The notes: generated by a model from the sequence alone, not told the origin. Shown: positions 6,909 to 16,268, counted from the first letter of the stretch. The stretch is 64,000 nt of DNA from Nocardia caishijiensis NBRC 108228 (GCF_001612825.1 NZ_BDBE01000039.1:169669-233668); one strand, 5' to 3'. Program-made: numbers and translations.

Positions 6909-8981
6909 TCACACGGCGTCGAGGAGGTCCTCGAGGTGGATCGGGACGTGGCGGACGCGGACCCCGGTGGCGTGGTGGATCGCATTGCCGACCGCCGCCG
7001 CCGAACCGACGATGCCGATCTCACCGATTCCCTTGCTGCCCATGGGATTCACATGCGGATCGTGTTCGTCGATCCAGCTGACGTCGATCTCGCCGATGTC
7101 GGCGTTCACCGGAATGTGGTACCCGGCGAAGTCGTGGTTGACGACCGCACCGAAGCGGGTGTCGAACACGCTCTCCTCGTGCAGGGCCATACCGATGCCC
7201 ATGGTGATGCCGCCGATGAACTGGGAGCGGGCGGTCCTCGGGTTGATGATGCGGCCCGCACCGAACACGCTCACCACCCGGGGCACCCGGATCTCAGCGG
7301 TGTCGGTGTCGACGCGCACCTCGACGAAATGCGCGCCGAAGGCATGCGTCGAGAAGTTCTCCCGCGCCGGATCTTTCGACGTTTCCACGGTGGTCTCGGC
7401 TCCCTCGGCCGGATCGTCGCCGAAGCGGCGGCGGAAGTCCTCGGCCGCGGCGACCACCGCCGACCCCCACGACGCCATCCCGCTCGAACCACCCGCGACG
7501 GTCCCGGCGGGCAGGCGGGAATCGCCGATGCGCAGGTCGATGTGGTCAGTGTCGACGCCGAGCGCGTCGGCGGCGATCTGACCGAGCGTCGTCCAGGTGC
7601 CGGTGCCGATGTCCATCGCGTCGATGGCCACCTCGTAGCATCCATCGGCGAAACGCACCCGCGCGCTGTTGCCCGGATTCACGTCGGCCGGGTAGGTGGC
7701 CGCCGCGACACCCGAACCGACCAGCCACCGGCCGTCGCGGTGCGACCTCGGCGCCGGATCCCGGTCGGCCCACCCGAAACGCCGCGCCCCCGTGCGCAGG
7801 CATTCGACCAGCCCGCGACTGGAGAAGGGGCGACCCGATTCCGGGTCGACCTCGGGTTCGTTGTGGATGCGCAAGGCGATCGGGTCCATGCCGAGCGCCA
7901 CCGCCAGCTCGTCCATCGCCGTTTCGGCCGCGTACATCCCCGGGCAGTGTCCCGGCGCCCGCATCCACGACGACACCGGCACGTCGAGCGCGGCGAACCG
8001 GTGGGTGGTGGCGCGGGAACCCGCCGCGTACATCACCCGCGACACGATGGCGGTCTGCTCGGCGAACTCCTTCACCGCCGAAACCTGTTGGATCACATCG
8101 TGACTCAGGGCGGTCAAGGTTCCGTCGCGGTGAGCGCCGAGCCGGACCCGCTGCACGCTCGGCGTGCGGTACCCGGCGAGGGAGAACAACTGCTGGCGGG
8201 TGAGTGCCAACTTCACCGGCCTGCCGTTGGTGAAGCGGGCCGCCATGGCCGCCAGCACGATATTGGCGTGCGGTTCGCCCTTCGACCCGAATCCACCACC
8301 GACATACGGTGCGATGACGTGCACCTGTTCGGGTTCCAGCCCGAACAGCGGCGCCAGCGTCGAGCGCACCACGTGTGGGCCCTGGGTCGAGTCGTAGAGG
8401 ACCAGGCCGTCCTCGGTCCAGTGCGCGATGGTGGCGTGCGGTTCCATCGGATTGTTGTGCACCATCGCCGTGGAGTAGGTGCGATCGATGGTCACCGGGG
8501 CCAGCTCCAGCGCCTGCTCGACGTCACCGACGGTGGTGTCGGTGGCGAAGCCGCCGCTCACGTCCTCGGGTGCGTACAGGTCGTCGCGGTCGGGGTCGAA
8601 GACCACGTCGGCGGGGCTCTCGTCGTAGCTCACCAGCACCCGCGCCGCCGCCGCACGGGCCACCTCGGGGCCGGTGGCGACGACCACCCCGATCAGCTGA
8701 CCACGGAAGGCGACCTCGTCGTTCTGCAGGATGAACAGTTCGTTGTCGTCGTCGGCGGCGAGCCGTGGTGCGTTGAGATGGGTGAGCACCGCGACGACGC
8801 CGTCCGTCTGCTCGGCCGGGCGGGTGTCGATCGCGCCGATCCGGCCCCGCGCGATGGTGGCCTGGATCGGGAAGGCATGCAAGGCATCCCGGGCCGGATG
8901 TTCCATCGCGTACGGTGCCCGGCCGCGCAGCTTGGCCGGTCCGTCGACGCGGGTGGGGGAACTACCGATCGCGTGCGTCAT
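6909..8981 (-). CDS. Molybdenum hydroxylase, molybdopterin-binding large subunit (PaoC/XdhA-like)
   Basis: A 690-residue xanthine dehydrogenase-family large subunit. It has the aldehyde oxidase/xanthine dehydrogenase a/b hammerhead domain first (RGRAPYAMEH), then the molybdopterin-binding halves with YVGGGFGSKGEPH, a GTGTWTTLGQ loop and GGSSGMASWG. The catalytic base is E654 in GIGEIG. It would oxidise an aldehyde or N-heterocycle with water as oxygen source. ATGA overlaps link it to the FAD subunit and through that to the FeS subunit, in the order small-medium-large as in E. coli paoABC. No Tat signal occurs on any subunit, so the enzyme is probably cytoplasmic. The cofactor is probably molybdopterin cytosine dinucleotide (family knowledge). 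Confidence 0.85.
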   Translation of the reverse strand: MTHAIGSSPTRVDGPAKLRGRAPYAMEHPARDALHAFPIQATIARGRIGAIDTRPAEQTDGVVAVLTHLNAPRLAADDDNELFILQNDEVAFRGQLIGVVVATGPEVARAAAARVLVSYDESPADVVFDPDRDDLYAPEDVSGGFATDTTVGDVEQALELAPVTIDRTYSTAMVHNNPMEPHATIAHWTEDGLVLYDSTQGPHVVRSTLAPLFGLEPEQVHVIAPYVGGGFGSKGEPHANIVLAAMAARFTNGRPVKLALTRQQLFSLAGYRTPSVQRVRLGAHRDGTLTALSHDVIQQVSAVKEFAEQTAIVSRVMYAAGSRATTHRFAALDVPVSSWMRAPGHCPGMYAAETAMDELAVALGMDPIALRIHNEPEVDPESGRPFSSRGLVECLRTGARRFGWADRDPAPRSHRDGRWLVGSGVAAATYPADVNPGNSARVRFADGCYEVAIDAMDIGTGTWTTLGQIAADALGVDTDHIDLRIGDSRLPAGTVAGGSSGMASWGSAVVAAAEDFRRRFGDDPAEGAETTVETSKDPARENFSTHAFGAHFVEVRVDTDTAEIRVPRVVSVFGAGRIINPRTARSQFIGGITMGIGMALHEESVFDTRFGAVVNHDFAGYHIPVNADIGEIDVSWIDEHDPHVNPMGSKGIGEIGIVGSAAAVGNAIHHATGVRVRHVPIHLEDLLDAV

Positions 8982-9970
8982 CGCGCTCCCTGTTCGGTCA
9001 GGTCGCGCAAGGTGGCGACGAGGACTTTGCGCGCCAGCGGGATCTTGAAGGCGTTGTGCTGTTGTGGGCGCGCGGCGGCGAGTTCGGCCTCGGCGGCGTC
9101 GGCGAAACTCGCCTCGGTGGCGGGACGACCGCGCAGCGCGGCTTCGGCGGCGTGGGCGCGCCAGGGTTTGTGCGCGACCCCGCCGAACGCGATGCGGCAG
9201 TCGCGCACCAGCCCGTCGGCGAGATCGAGGGCCGCGGCGACAGAGACCAGCGCGAACGCGTACGACGCGCGATCGCGCACCTTGCGGTAGGTGGAACGGG
9301 CCGCCAAGTCGAGGGCGGGCAGGTCGACGGCGGTGATGAGGTCGCCGTGGGCGAGGACGGTGTCGCGCTCGGGCTCGTTGCCCGGCAATCGGTGCAGGTC
9401 GATGAGGGGGATTTCGCGTTCACCGTCGGCACCGAGTACCCGGACCGTCGCGTCCAGCGCGGTCATCGCCACCGCCATGTCGGAGGGGTGGGTGGCGATG
9501 CACTGCTCCGACGCGCCGAGTACGGCCTGGTCGCGGTCGTATCCGCCGATCGCCGAGCAACCGCTGCCGGGCGTGCGCTTGTTGCACGGTGTGGTGACGT
9601 CCTGGAAGTACGGGCAGCGGGTGCGTTGCAGCAAATTGCCCGCGGTGGTCGCCAGATTGCGCAGCTGGGGTGAGGCACCGGCGAGCAGTGCCGCCGAGAG
9701 CATCGGGTAGCGGGCGCGAACGATCGGATGGGCCGCGAGGTCGGCATTGCGCACCGTCGCACCCACTCGTACCCCACCGTCCTGGCGTTCGACGATGTCG
9801 TCGAACGGCAACCGGCTCACGTCGACGAGCAGGCCGGGGGCGGCGATACCGAGTTTGAGATGGTCGACGAGATTGGTTCCGGCGCCGAGGAATACGGCGT
9901 CCGGCTCGGCGAGCATCGTCGCGACCGCCTGCTCGGCACCGGTCGCGCGTTCGTAGCCGAAGTCCCTCAT
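8978..9970 (-). CDS. Molybdenum hydroxylase, FAD-binding subunit with extra FeS site (PaoB-like)
   Basis: A 330-residue FAD subunit of the CO dehydrogenase/xanthine dehydrogenase family, with the FAD contact loop FLGAGTNLVDHLK and the TAGNLLQR segment. After that comes a Cys-rich insertion (RCPYF, PCNK, SGC, EQC) matching the additional [4Fe-4S] cluster of PaoB-type subunits. The ATG at 9970 was chosen over an upstream start because it gives an ATGA overlap with the FeS subunit and because the family starts with RDFGYERA. It passes electrons from the 2Fe-2S clusters to an external acceptor. Confidence 0.85.
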   Translation of the reverse strand: MRDFGYERATGAEQAVATMLAEPDAVFLGAGTNLVDHLKLGIAAPGLLVDVSRLPFDDIVERQDGGVRVGATVRNADLAAHPIVRARYPMLSAALLAGASPQLRNLATTAGNLLQRTRCPYFQDVTTPCNKRTPGSGCSAIGGYDRDQAVLGASEQCIATHPSDMAVAMTALDATVRVLGADGEREIPLIDLHRLPGNEPERDTVLAHGDLITAVDLPALDLAARSTYRKVRDRASYAFALVSVAAALDLADGLVRDCRIAFGGVAHKPWRAHAAEAALRGRPATEASFADAAEAELAAARPQQHNAFKIPLARKVLVATLRDLTEQGAR

Positions 9971-10470
9971 CGGGCGGCCTCCGCGATCGCGGCGACGATG
10001 TGCGGATACGCACCGCACCGGCACAGGTTACCGCTCATGCGCTCCCGGATCTCACTGTCGGTGAGTTCGATCGACTCGGTGAGATCGGCGGTGACATGAC
10101 TCGGTGCGCCCGCCTTCACCTCCTCGAGCATGCCGACAGCCGAACAGATCTGGCCCGGCGTGCAGTACCCGCACTGGAAGCCGTCGTGATCGAGGAAGGC
10201 CTGCTGCACCGGATGCAGGTCGTCCCCGTCGGCCAGCCCGTCGGCGGTGACGATGCCGGCGCCGTCGTGCGCCACGGCCAGCGCCAGGCACAACGTCGCG
10301 CGCCGCCCGTCGAGCAACACCGTGCACGACCCGCACTGCCCGTGATCACACCCCTTCTTCGGTGAAATCACCCCCAGCTGCTCCCGCAGGACGTCGAGCA
10401 ACGTGGCGCGGGTGTCGACCCCCACCTCCCGCGTATGCCCGTCCACGGTCAAACTGATCTGCGCACGCAT
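9967..10470 (-). CDS. Molybdenum hydroxylase, 2Fe-2S small subunit (PaoA-like)
   Basis: A 167-residue two-cluster ferredoxin-like subunit. A plant-type 2Fe-2S site (C41, C46, C49, C61) is followed by the helical domain cluster (C100, C103, C150, C152). It relays electrons from the molybdenum centre to FAD. It is the first gene of the three-gene operon, and no signal peptide precedes the domain, unlike E. coli PaoA which carries a Tat leader. Confidence 0.88.
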   Translation of the reverse strand: MRAQISLTVDGHTREVGVDTRATLLDVLREQLGVISPKKGCDHGQCGSCTVLLDGRRATLCLALAVAHDGAGIVTADGLADGDDLHPVQQAFLDHDGFQCGYCTPGQICSAVGMLEEVKAGAPSHVTADLTESIELTDSEIRERMSGNLCRCGAYPHIVAAIAEAAR

Positions 10471-10557
10471 CGAACGGCCTCTCGTCGTGGGACACCGACC
10501 TCACCACCGACCACCGCGGCACGCCCTCACGGGCCCGCCACCAGCTGCTACCCGAAC

Positions 10558-10577
10558 AGGTGTGCACCAGCACACCT
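10558..10577. repeat. Inverted repeat upstream of the molybdenum hydroxylase operon
   Basis: AGGTGTGC-ACCA-GCACACCT has perfect 8-bp arms and lies about 90 bp upstream of the operon's first start, a position suited to an operator. The rest of 10471-10722 shows nothing else. Confidence 0.4.
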
Positions 10578-10722
10578 CGCCACGGTAGCAAAGTGACGGC
10601 GCACAGCCGCACCCTCGCCGCTACGAGCGGGCACAACGTCCCGCCCACCTGGTACCGGTCCGCATCGCCCGGAAGTCGACGCGGACCGTTTCGTCCGGGC
10701 ACAGCACCCGCCGCGGCAGCGG

Positions 10723-12306
10723 TCACATGCGCTGCGGAGCGGCGATTCCCAGCTGCCCGAGGCCCCTTTCGAGGGTCGCGGCGGTGAGGCCGCACAGGAC
10801 GATCCGATTGGAGCGGACCGGCTCCGACGCGGTGCGCACCTGGCACGAGTCGTAGAACGTCGTGAAAACCCGGGCGAGCTCGTAGAGGTACCCGGCCAAT
10901 CGATGCGGCTCGAGCGACTCGGCCACCTCGTCGAGCACGGTTCCGTAGGCGTCGAGGGTCAGCGCGAGTGCCCGCTCCGCGGGTTCCAGAGCGACACCGG
11001 GGTCCACCGTCGCGTGTGTCGTATCCGCGGCCTTGCGCAGGATCGAGCACACCCGTGCGTGCGCGTACTGCAGGTAGACGCCGGTGTTGCCGTTCAGCGC
11101 GGTCATCCGCACGGGATCGAAGGTGTAGTCCTTGACCCTCGACGTCGACAGGTCGGCGTATTTCACGGCACCGATGCCCGCCTGCTCGGCGACGGTGTCG
11201 AGCTCGTCCGGTGTCAGCTCCGAATTCTTCTCCGCGACCACGTCACGTACCCGGGCGACCGCCGCGTCCAGCAGATCGCGCAGGCGAACCGTGCCACCGG
11301 CACGGGTCTCGAGCGGCTTACCATCCGGACCGAGGATGGTCCCGTAGGCCACGTGGTCGACCTGGATCGCCTCGGTCAGCCAGCCGACTCGCCGTGCCGC
11401 TTCGAAAACCAGACGACGACCGCACCCGCGCTGTCGACGGCCACGCCTTTGTCGACCAGTTCGGTCACCGTCTCGGCCAGCTGGTCGTTGTAGAACGATT
11501 CGCGGAGGTAGTCGTCCGGCGTGAGCAGTACACCGAGCCGCTCGTAGATCACACCGAATGCTTTCTCCGACTCCGCGACGATCTCCCGCCATCGCGCGAC
11601 GGTGGCCGCGTCGCCCGCCTGCAACGCGACCACCCGCCCGCGCGCCCGCTCGGCGAACTCGGGCTCGGCGTCGAACTGTGCCCGGGCAGCTTTGTACAAA
11701 GCGTCCAGCGCCGAGACCGCACTCGTGTGGTGGTCGAGTTCGGCCGTGTGCCACGGTGATTCGGGATGCTCGTCGATGTACTGGATGAGCATCCCGAACT
11801 GGGTTCCCCAGTCACCGAGGTGGTTGGCGCGAATCACCTCGGCTCCGAGGAAACCGAATACGCGGGCCAGGCTGGCGCCGATGATCGTGGTGCGCAGATG
11901 CCCCACGTGCATCTGCTTCGCCACGTTCGGGCCCGAGTAGTCGATGACCAGCCTGCGCCCTTCCTCGGTGGCCGCGACGCCGAGCCGATCGTCGGCCGCC
12001 GGGCGACCGCGGTCCACACCGCGTGATCCGAGAGCGTGATGTTCAGGAACCCCGGGCCCGAGACCCGCGCATCGGCGATGAGGTCGTCGCCGCACTCGAT
12101 GGCGGCGGCGATGTCGGCACCGACCTGGGCCGGTGGCATCCCGATCCGCTTCGCCAGGGACAGTGCGCATCGGACTGACAGTCGGCGCGCTCGCAACGTC
12201 GTACCACCGGGTCCGCATCCGCCGTTTCCGGACGGACTCGGACGATCGCCTCCGACACAGCGGCAGCGACACGTCCGAGCAGCGGTACGACACCGGCAGA
12301 GCTCAC
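10723..12306 (-). pseudogene. argS: Arginyl-tRNA synthetase pseudogene
   Basis: Fragments of one ArgS protein occur in order on the minus strand but in different frames. Frame 1 from a GTG at 12306 gives an N-terminal ArgS-like segment. A shift near 12165 leads into LAKRIGMPPAQ and GPGFLNITLS. A second shift near 12005 leads into the catalytic part with the class I HIGH-type motif (GPNVAKQMHVGHLRTT). At about 11405 the sequence jumps from AVVVWF straight to FEAARRVGWL in another frame, so the KSDG/YATTDLAA block of roughly 50 residues is deleted. The C-terminal anticodon-binding part is intact to LGIAAPQRM. With two 1-base shifts and a frame-disrupting deletion it cannot make active enzyme; a functional argS must exist elsewhere. 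Confidence 0.85.
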
Positions 12307-12409
12307 CTACGGTTCCTTTCGAACGGAGACGGTGCGGCCATTCTCGCACGCACCACAAGGCATTTTCCCGATCAGGACGAGGGCAGAACTCGCCGAGCCG
12401 CCGGTGGAA

Positions 12410-13357
12410 TCAGGCGACGAGTTCGGCCGTGCGGCGTTGAAGGTCGGCCAGGACCGCGCGCAGGGACTGTTCGGCACGGATGCGTTGCCAGCCCAGCATG
12501 GCGTGGGGGCTGAACCTCGCCTCCTCGAAGAGGGTGACGAGTTCGTGGGCGGAGGAGTCCTGGAGGACGCCGGTGGTGAACGCGCGGGCCAGCACCTCGT
12601 TGGGGGTGTCGGAGATCAGGGGGGCGGCGGCGCGGTCGGCGGACAGGCCGCGCTCCATCGCGACGTAGCAGGCGATGATCGCCTCCCGGGTGTCCTGACC
12701 GGGGGCGATCATGGCGGCCAGACCCATCTCGGCCGCCCTGGTGAGCGAATCCACCTCGGGCGCGGGGAGTTCGGTGTCGACGGGGAAGACGGGGTCGGGG
12801 ACGCGGCGGGCAGAACCGAACGCGGCGGCCATCCCGACCACCGCGAGCGCCACGAGCAGCAGCGCGAGCGCGACGGCGACCACGAGGGTCAGGCCGGTCA
12901 GATCCGGTGTGCTGAACGGGGATTCGGGAGCAGTGGCATCGAGTGAGGTCGGGCGGTCGCGCACCGGGGCGTCCTCGGGCGGCGACTGCTCGGTTCGCGC
13001 GCCCGGCAGCAGGAACAGGGCGACGATCCCACCGGCGAACACCAGCGCCGACACACCGACAGCGACCGGGAGAAGCACCGAGAACCGCCCGAACCGCAAC
13101 CGTGGCAGCCCGCCCTTGGCCTCGACCTGCGGCATCGCCAGTGGCAGCCGGTGCTGGCTGATCAGCACCCCCGCCGCCAGGATCACCACCGAGACGAGCA
13201 GCAGCACCGGCATCACCGCGACCGCCAGCGCGGAGGGGCGCTCCCCCGCCACCGCGCTCACCCCGGGGACCCGGCCGCGCAGGGCGATGACGGCCCCGAT
13301 CATCAGGGCGACCACCAGCACCGATCGCAGGATCGACACCCAACTCGTTACACGCAC
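12410..13357 (-). CDS. DUF4129 domain multi-pass membrane protein
   Basis: A protein of about 315 residues with roughly four hydrophobic helices (near the N-terminus, about 45-65, about 95-120 and about 160-185), followed by a cytoplasmic C-terminal DUF4129 domain (EAIIACYVAMERGL, then PNEVLARAF, then FEEARFSPHAM). Such proteins usually accompany MoxR/DUF58 genes, but neither neighbour is here. The start is uncertain: GTG at 13357 is preferred because the upstream extension is not membrane-like. The argS pseudogene follows 104 bp downstream in the same direction. Confidence 0.7.
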   Translation of the reverse strand: MRVTSWVSILRSVLVVALMIGAVIALRGRVPGVSAVAGERPSALAVAVMPVLLLVSVVILAAGVLISQHRLPLAMPQVEAKGGLPRLRFGRFSVLLPVAVGVSALVFAGGIVALFLLPGARTEQSPPEDAPVRDRPTSLDATAPESPFSTPDLTGLTLVVAVALALLLVALAVVGMAAAFGSARRVPDPVFPVDTELPAPEVDSLTRAAEMGLAAMIAPGQDTREAIIACYVAMERGLSADRAAAPLISDTPNEVLARAFTTGVLQDSSAHELVTLFEEARFSPHAMLGWQRIRAEQSLRAVLADLQRRTAELVA

Positions 13358-13514
13358 ACTCGGTCTTTCGCAGGCAGAATTCGGCCGGACAGCCGCCCCG
13401 AAAAGTAGGACCCACCCGCACCCGAGAAAACCGTTAACCGCAGTCATTGGAAGATTCACGACACTTCTCCCACGACCCCATGCTCACCCACAGGAACAGA
13501 CCGCCGGGTCGGCG

Positions 13515-13829
13515 CTAGTCCGGGGGCAGGTCGCCGCGGAGGCGGGCGTGGAGGACAGCGTTGGCGTCCTCGAGGTCGAGGATGCGGCCGATGCCCGCGA
13601 GGTTCACACCCGCGGCGGCGAGGGCGACGATGCGGTGTAGGCGTGCCAGATCGTCGCCGCTGTAGCGGCGGGTGCCGCCATCGCTGCGGGCCGGGGTGAG
13701 CAGGCCGTGGCGCTCGTAGAGCCGCAGTGTCTGCACACCGACCCCGGCCAGTTCTGCTGTCACCGAGATTCCGTATACCGCCCGCGCCGGGTCGGGCAGC
13801 GGGGATCCCGCGTGCGGATCCAGCGACAT
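13515..13829 (-). CDS. MerR-family regulator divergent from hsp20
   Basis: A 104-residue MerR-type protein: winged helix with ELAGVGVQTLRLYERHGLL and GGTRRYSGDDLARL, then a short helix LEDANAVLHARL. Its placement back-to-back with an Hsp20 gene resembles the HspR/MerR-type repressors of small heat shock genes. The ATG at 13829 is chosen because AGGAG lies at correct spacing. The shared 111-bp promoter region contains a CIRCE-like element and a second palindrome. It probably controls hsp20 and itself. Confidence 0.75.
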   Translation of the reverse strand: MSLDPHAGSPLPDPARAVYGISVTAELAGVGVQTLRLYERHGLLTPARSDGGTRRYSGDDLARLHRIVALAAAGVNLAGIGRILDLEDANAVLHARLRGDLPPD

Positions 13830-13840
13830 CTCACTCCTCT

Positions 13841-13867
13841 CTTGCACTCTCATGGCTAGAGTGCTAA
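13841..13867. promoter_or_regulatory. CIRCE-like element (HrcA operator)
   Basis: GCACTC at 13844-13849, nine bases, then GAGTGCTAA at 13859-13867. The right half is a perfect CIRCE half-site (consensus TTAGCACTC-N9-GAGTGCTAA) and the left half matches in the GCACTC core. It lies 12 bp upstream of the MerR start and about 75 bp upstream of hsp20. Confidence 0.7.
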
Positions 13868-13874
13868 AACAAAT

Positions 13875-13892
13875 CTATGCCACATGGCATAG
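13875..13892. promoter_or_regulatory. Second palindrome in the hsp20 promoter region
   Basis: CTATGCC-ACAT-GGCATAG has perfect 7-bp arms and lies between the CIRCE-like element and hsp20. It is a good candidate operator for the divergent MerR protein. Confidence 0.5.
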
Positions 13893-13940
13893 GTTACCTG
13901 ACCTACAAGAGAGAAATGGAGTGAGTTGGAGGTGGCGACC

Positions 13941-14366
13941 ATGCTGATGCGCACCGATCCTTTCCGCGATCTGGACCGACTCACGCAGCAGGTGCTCGGC
14001 ACTGCGGCCCGGCCGACGGTGATGCCGATGGATGCCTGGCGTGAGGGCGACGAGTTCGTCGTCGAATTCGACCTGCCGGGCATCGACCCGGGTTCACTCG
14101 ATCTGGACATCGAACGCAACGTTGTCACCGTGCGAGCATCGCGACCGGACCTCGACTCGAGCCGCGAGATGATCGCCGCGGAGCGACCGCGCGGCGTGTT
14201 CAGTCGTCAACTCTTCCTCGGCGAGGGACTCGATACCGACCATGTCCGCGCCGAATACACCGACGGTGTCCTGCGTTTGACGATCCCGGTGGCCGAGAAG
14301 GCCAAACCACGCAAGATCGAGGTGGCCCACTCCAACGGGCACCAACGCCAGGCCATCGACGCCTGA
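13941..14366 (+). CDS. Small heat shock protein, Hsp20/alpha-crystallin family
   Basis: A 141-residue holdase chaperone with an N-terminal MLMRTDPFRDLDRL segment, an alpha-crystallin domain (WREGDEFVVEFDLPGIDP to EYTDGVLRLTIPV) and a short basic tail. The ATG at 13941 was chosen over the upstream TTG because GGAGG lies 8 bp before it. It binds unfolding proteins in the cytoplasm during heat stress. Control is probably by HrcA through CIRCE together with the divergent MerR protein. A strong terminator follows. Confidence 0.9.
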   Translation: MLMRTDPFRDLDRLTQQVLGTAARPTVMPMDAWREGDEFVVEFDLPGIDPGSLDLDIERNVVTVRASRPDLDSSREMIAAERPRGVFSRQLFLGEGLDTDHVRAEYTDGVLRLTIPVAEKAKPRKIEVAHSNGHQRQAIDA

Positions 14367-14371
14367 TCCGA

Positions 14372-14410
14372 CCGGCGGGGGTTCACCCACCCGGCGCGAA
14401 CCCCCGCCGG
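14372..14410 (+). terminator. Terminator hairpin after hsp20
   Basis: Perfect 13-bp arms, CCGGCGGGGGTTC at 14372-14384 and its complement at 14398-14410, with a 13-nt loop, starting 6 nt after the hsp20 stop. No U-tract is present, as is common in actinobacteria. Confidence 0.75.
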
Positions 14411-14561
14411 AACGACGCGACCACGGACGCGCCTAGCGATCCGACCAAACACCCGGGCCGAATTTTCGTGATGGAAGCCACAAGTTAGCTGGCACTATTG
14501 CCAGCGACACAGCGAGCGACAGAAGATGGTCTTCTGACCAATCCGATGTCGAGGAATCGCC

Positions 14562-14972
14562 GTGTCGCACTTCGCTACCCGCCTCAACGAGCTCTTCCGC
14601 AATCCCCCCGAGCAGGTCGCGGACCGGTGCACCAACCGGCAGGTCGCACGCTCGTTACAGGCGGCGGGGCATCGCATTTCGGCGCCGTACCTGTCCCAGC
14701 TCCGGTCGGGCGGGCGCAGCAATCCGTCCTGGAGAACCGTTGCCGCGCTGGCCGATTACTTCCAGGTGGAACCTGATTACTTCTTCGCTCGCGACCTGAA
14801 CGGGTCGAACGTCGACGACAACACCCTGCTCGCCCGCCTGCAACTCGACCGGCCACGCCTGTTTCTCGTGCAGACGATCGGCCTGTCGCGCGACTCGATC
14901 GACCTGCTCGTCACCATGGCCGAGCATCTGCGCTCGAGCGAGGGATTGCTGGATATTCACTTCGACAGCTGA
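14562..14972 (+). CDS. EspR-like XRE-family DNA-binding protein
   Basis: A 136-residue protein whose N-terminal half (FATRLNELF, then SAPYLSQLRSGGRSNPSW, then TVAALADYFQV) matches the EspR-type helix-turn-helix, and whose C-terminal helices would dimerise. In mycobacteria EspR is a nucleoid-associated regulator of ESX-1 and cell-wall genes; this paralogue could have another target set. The GTG start at 14562 fits the family N-terminus. It is a single-gene unit. Confidence 0.75.
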   Translation: MSHFATRLNELFRNPPEQVADRCTNRQVARSLQAAGHRISAPYLSQLRSGGRSNPSWRTVAALADYFQVEPDYFFARDLNGSNVDDNTLLARLQLDRPRLFLVQTIGLSRDSIDLLVTMAEHLRSSEGLLDIHFDS

Positions 14973-15089
14973 GCGAGCCTGAGCACCGCCGCGCCGAAGC
15001 GGAGCGTTCGCCGGGTCCCGGCGTGGCATGATCACCCCGACCGCATCGGCCGCGGCGGGGACGCCGCACACCTGGAACCCGGCATCGAT

Positions 15090-16256
15090 ATGAACCTCGA
15101 CGACCACGCAGACGAGTGGGCTCGGCGGCTGGCCGCGCTCGGTCCGGTCGCGTGGGAGTCGCTCGTCGAACCGGTGCGCGGCATCCTCTCCACCCTCGGC
15201 GCGGCGCCGCACGACTCGACATTCGCGGCCGCCGAACGGGCCGCGGAAGCGCTGGTCGGTCTCGGGCTCACCGACCCCGCCGTCATCGGCGCCTCGGTTC
15301 CGGTACTGCGCGCCATCGCGGATTCGGACGACGTCGGGGACGCCCTGCTCGGCGGCTTCGGCACCGGTTTCGCGCGAGCCCTGTGCGCCGGGCCACCGCA
15401 TGCCGAGGGGTATGAGATCGCCTTCCGCCACTCCTCGATCGGTATCTCCATCGGCGACGAACACGGCACCATCCTCGACGCGAACCCAGCCTTCGAACGG
15501 CTCATCGGCCGCGATCTGGCCGAGCTGCGCAGCACCACCGGTTTCACCATGTTCCCGGCCGACCGCCGAACCGAGGTGCGCGAGCGGGTGATGCGGGCCC
15601 TGGACGAGTCGGCGACCGGCAGCATCCAGATCGAAGGCCGGTTCCCCCGCCAGGACGGCTCGATGGTGTGGACCTCCTGGACCGTCACCCGGTGCGCCTC
15701 GACCGACGGCGAACGCGGATACCTACTCGGCTTCGGTGAGGACATCACCGAACGACGCACGGCCACCGAGCAATTGCAGTGGCAGGCCATGCACGATCCG
15801 CTCACCGCCCTGCCGAACCGGCGCTATCTGCTCGACCGGCTGCACACCGTGATCGATGAATCGACACCGGCGGCGCGAGCTGGGGTGTGCGCGCTCGACC
15901 TGGACAACTTCAAAGAGGTCAACGACTCGTTCGGCCACATCGTCGGCGACAAACTGCTCGCCGCCGTGTCGAACCGACTGGAGTCGGCGGCCACCGCGCA
16001 CGGTTGCCTGCTGGCGCGGACCGGCGGTGACGAGTTCGTGGTGCTCGCCGAACCGCCCGCCGACCGCGACCTACTCGACCGGCTGGTCGCCGCGCTGCAC
16101 GCGGCGCTCGGCGCGCCGGTCACCGTCGACACGGTGAGCATCGATGTCACCGTGAGTATCGGCGCGGTCCTCGTCGCGGTGGCGGGCCAGGAGCCCGACC
16201 ACATCCTGACCCGCGCCGATCAAGCTCTCTACGCCGCGAAATACGCGGGCGGCTGA
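15090..16256 (+). CDS. PAS-GGDEF diguanylate cyclase
   Basis: A 388-residue protein: an N-terminal helical region (1-105), a PAS sensor domain (about 105-225; FRHSSIGISIGDEHG through GFGEDITERR) and a C-terminal GGDEF domain with an intact GGDEF at 312-316 and the LDLDNFKEVND motif. No EAL domain and no membrane helix are seen. It should make cyclic di-GMP in the cytoplasm in response to a PAS-sensed signal. The start has only a weak ribosome site (GGAACC). Confidence 0.85.
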   Translation: MNLDDHADEWARRLAALGPVAWESLVEPVRGILSTLGAAPHDSTFAAAERAAEALVGLGLTDPAVIGASVPVLRAIADSDDVGDALLGGFGTGFARALCAGPPHAEGYEIAFRHSSIGISIGDEHGTILDANPAFERLIGRDLAELRSTTGFTMFPADRRTEVRERVMRALDESATGSIQIEGRFPRQDGSMVWTSWTVTRCASTDGERGYLLGFGEDITERRTATEQLQWQAMHDPLTALPNRRYLLDRLHTVIDESTPAARAGVCALDLDNFKEVNDSFGHIVGDKLLAAVSNRLESAATAHGCLLARTGGDEFVVLAEPPADRDLLDRLVAALHAALGAPVTVDTVSIDVTVSIGAVLVAVAGQEPDHILTRADQALYAAKYAGG

Positions 16257-16268
16257 ACCGGATCGCGA

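Noticed and set aside
6936..9290. A 784-codon plus-strand open frame opposite the molybdenum hydroxylase genes
   Set aside because: It is antisense to well-supported conserved genes, is Arg/His/Asp-rich without any domain, and arises from high third-position GC.
11376..12306. argS frames read as separate genes or as programmed frameshifting
   Set aside because: A conserved catalytic block is deleted at about 11405, so no recoding event could restore the enzyme.
13841..13867. HAIR element (HspR site)
   Set aside because: The 7-base spacing between GCACTCT and AGAGTGC allows a HAIR-like reading, but the bases match the CIRCE half-site GAGTGCTAA, not CTTGAGT/ACTCAAG.
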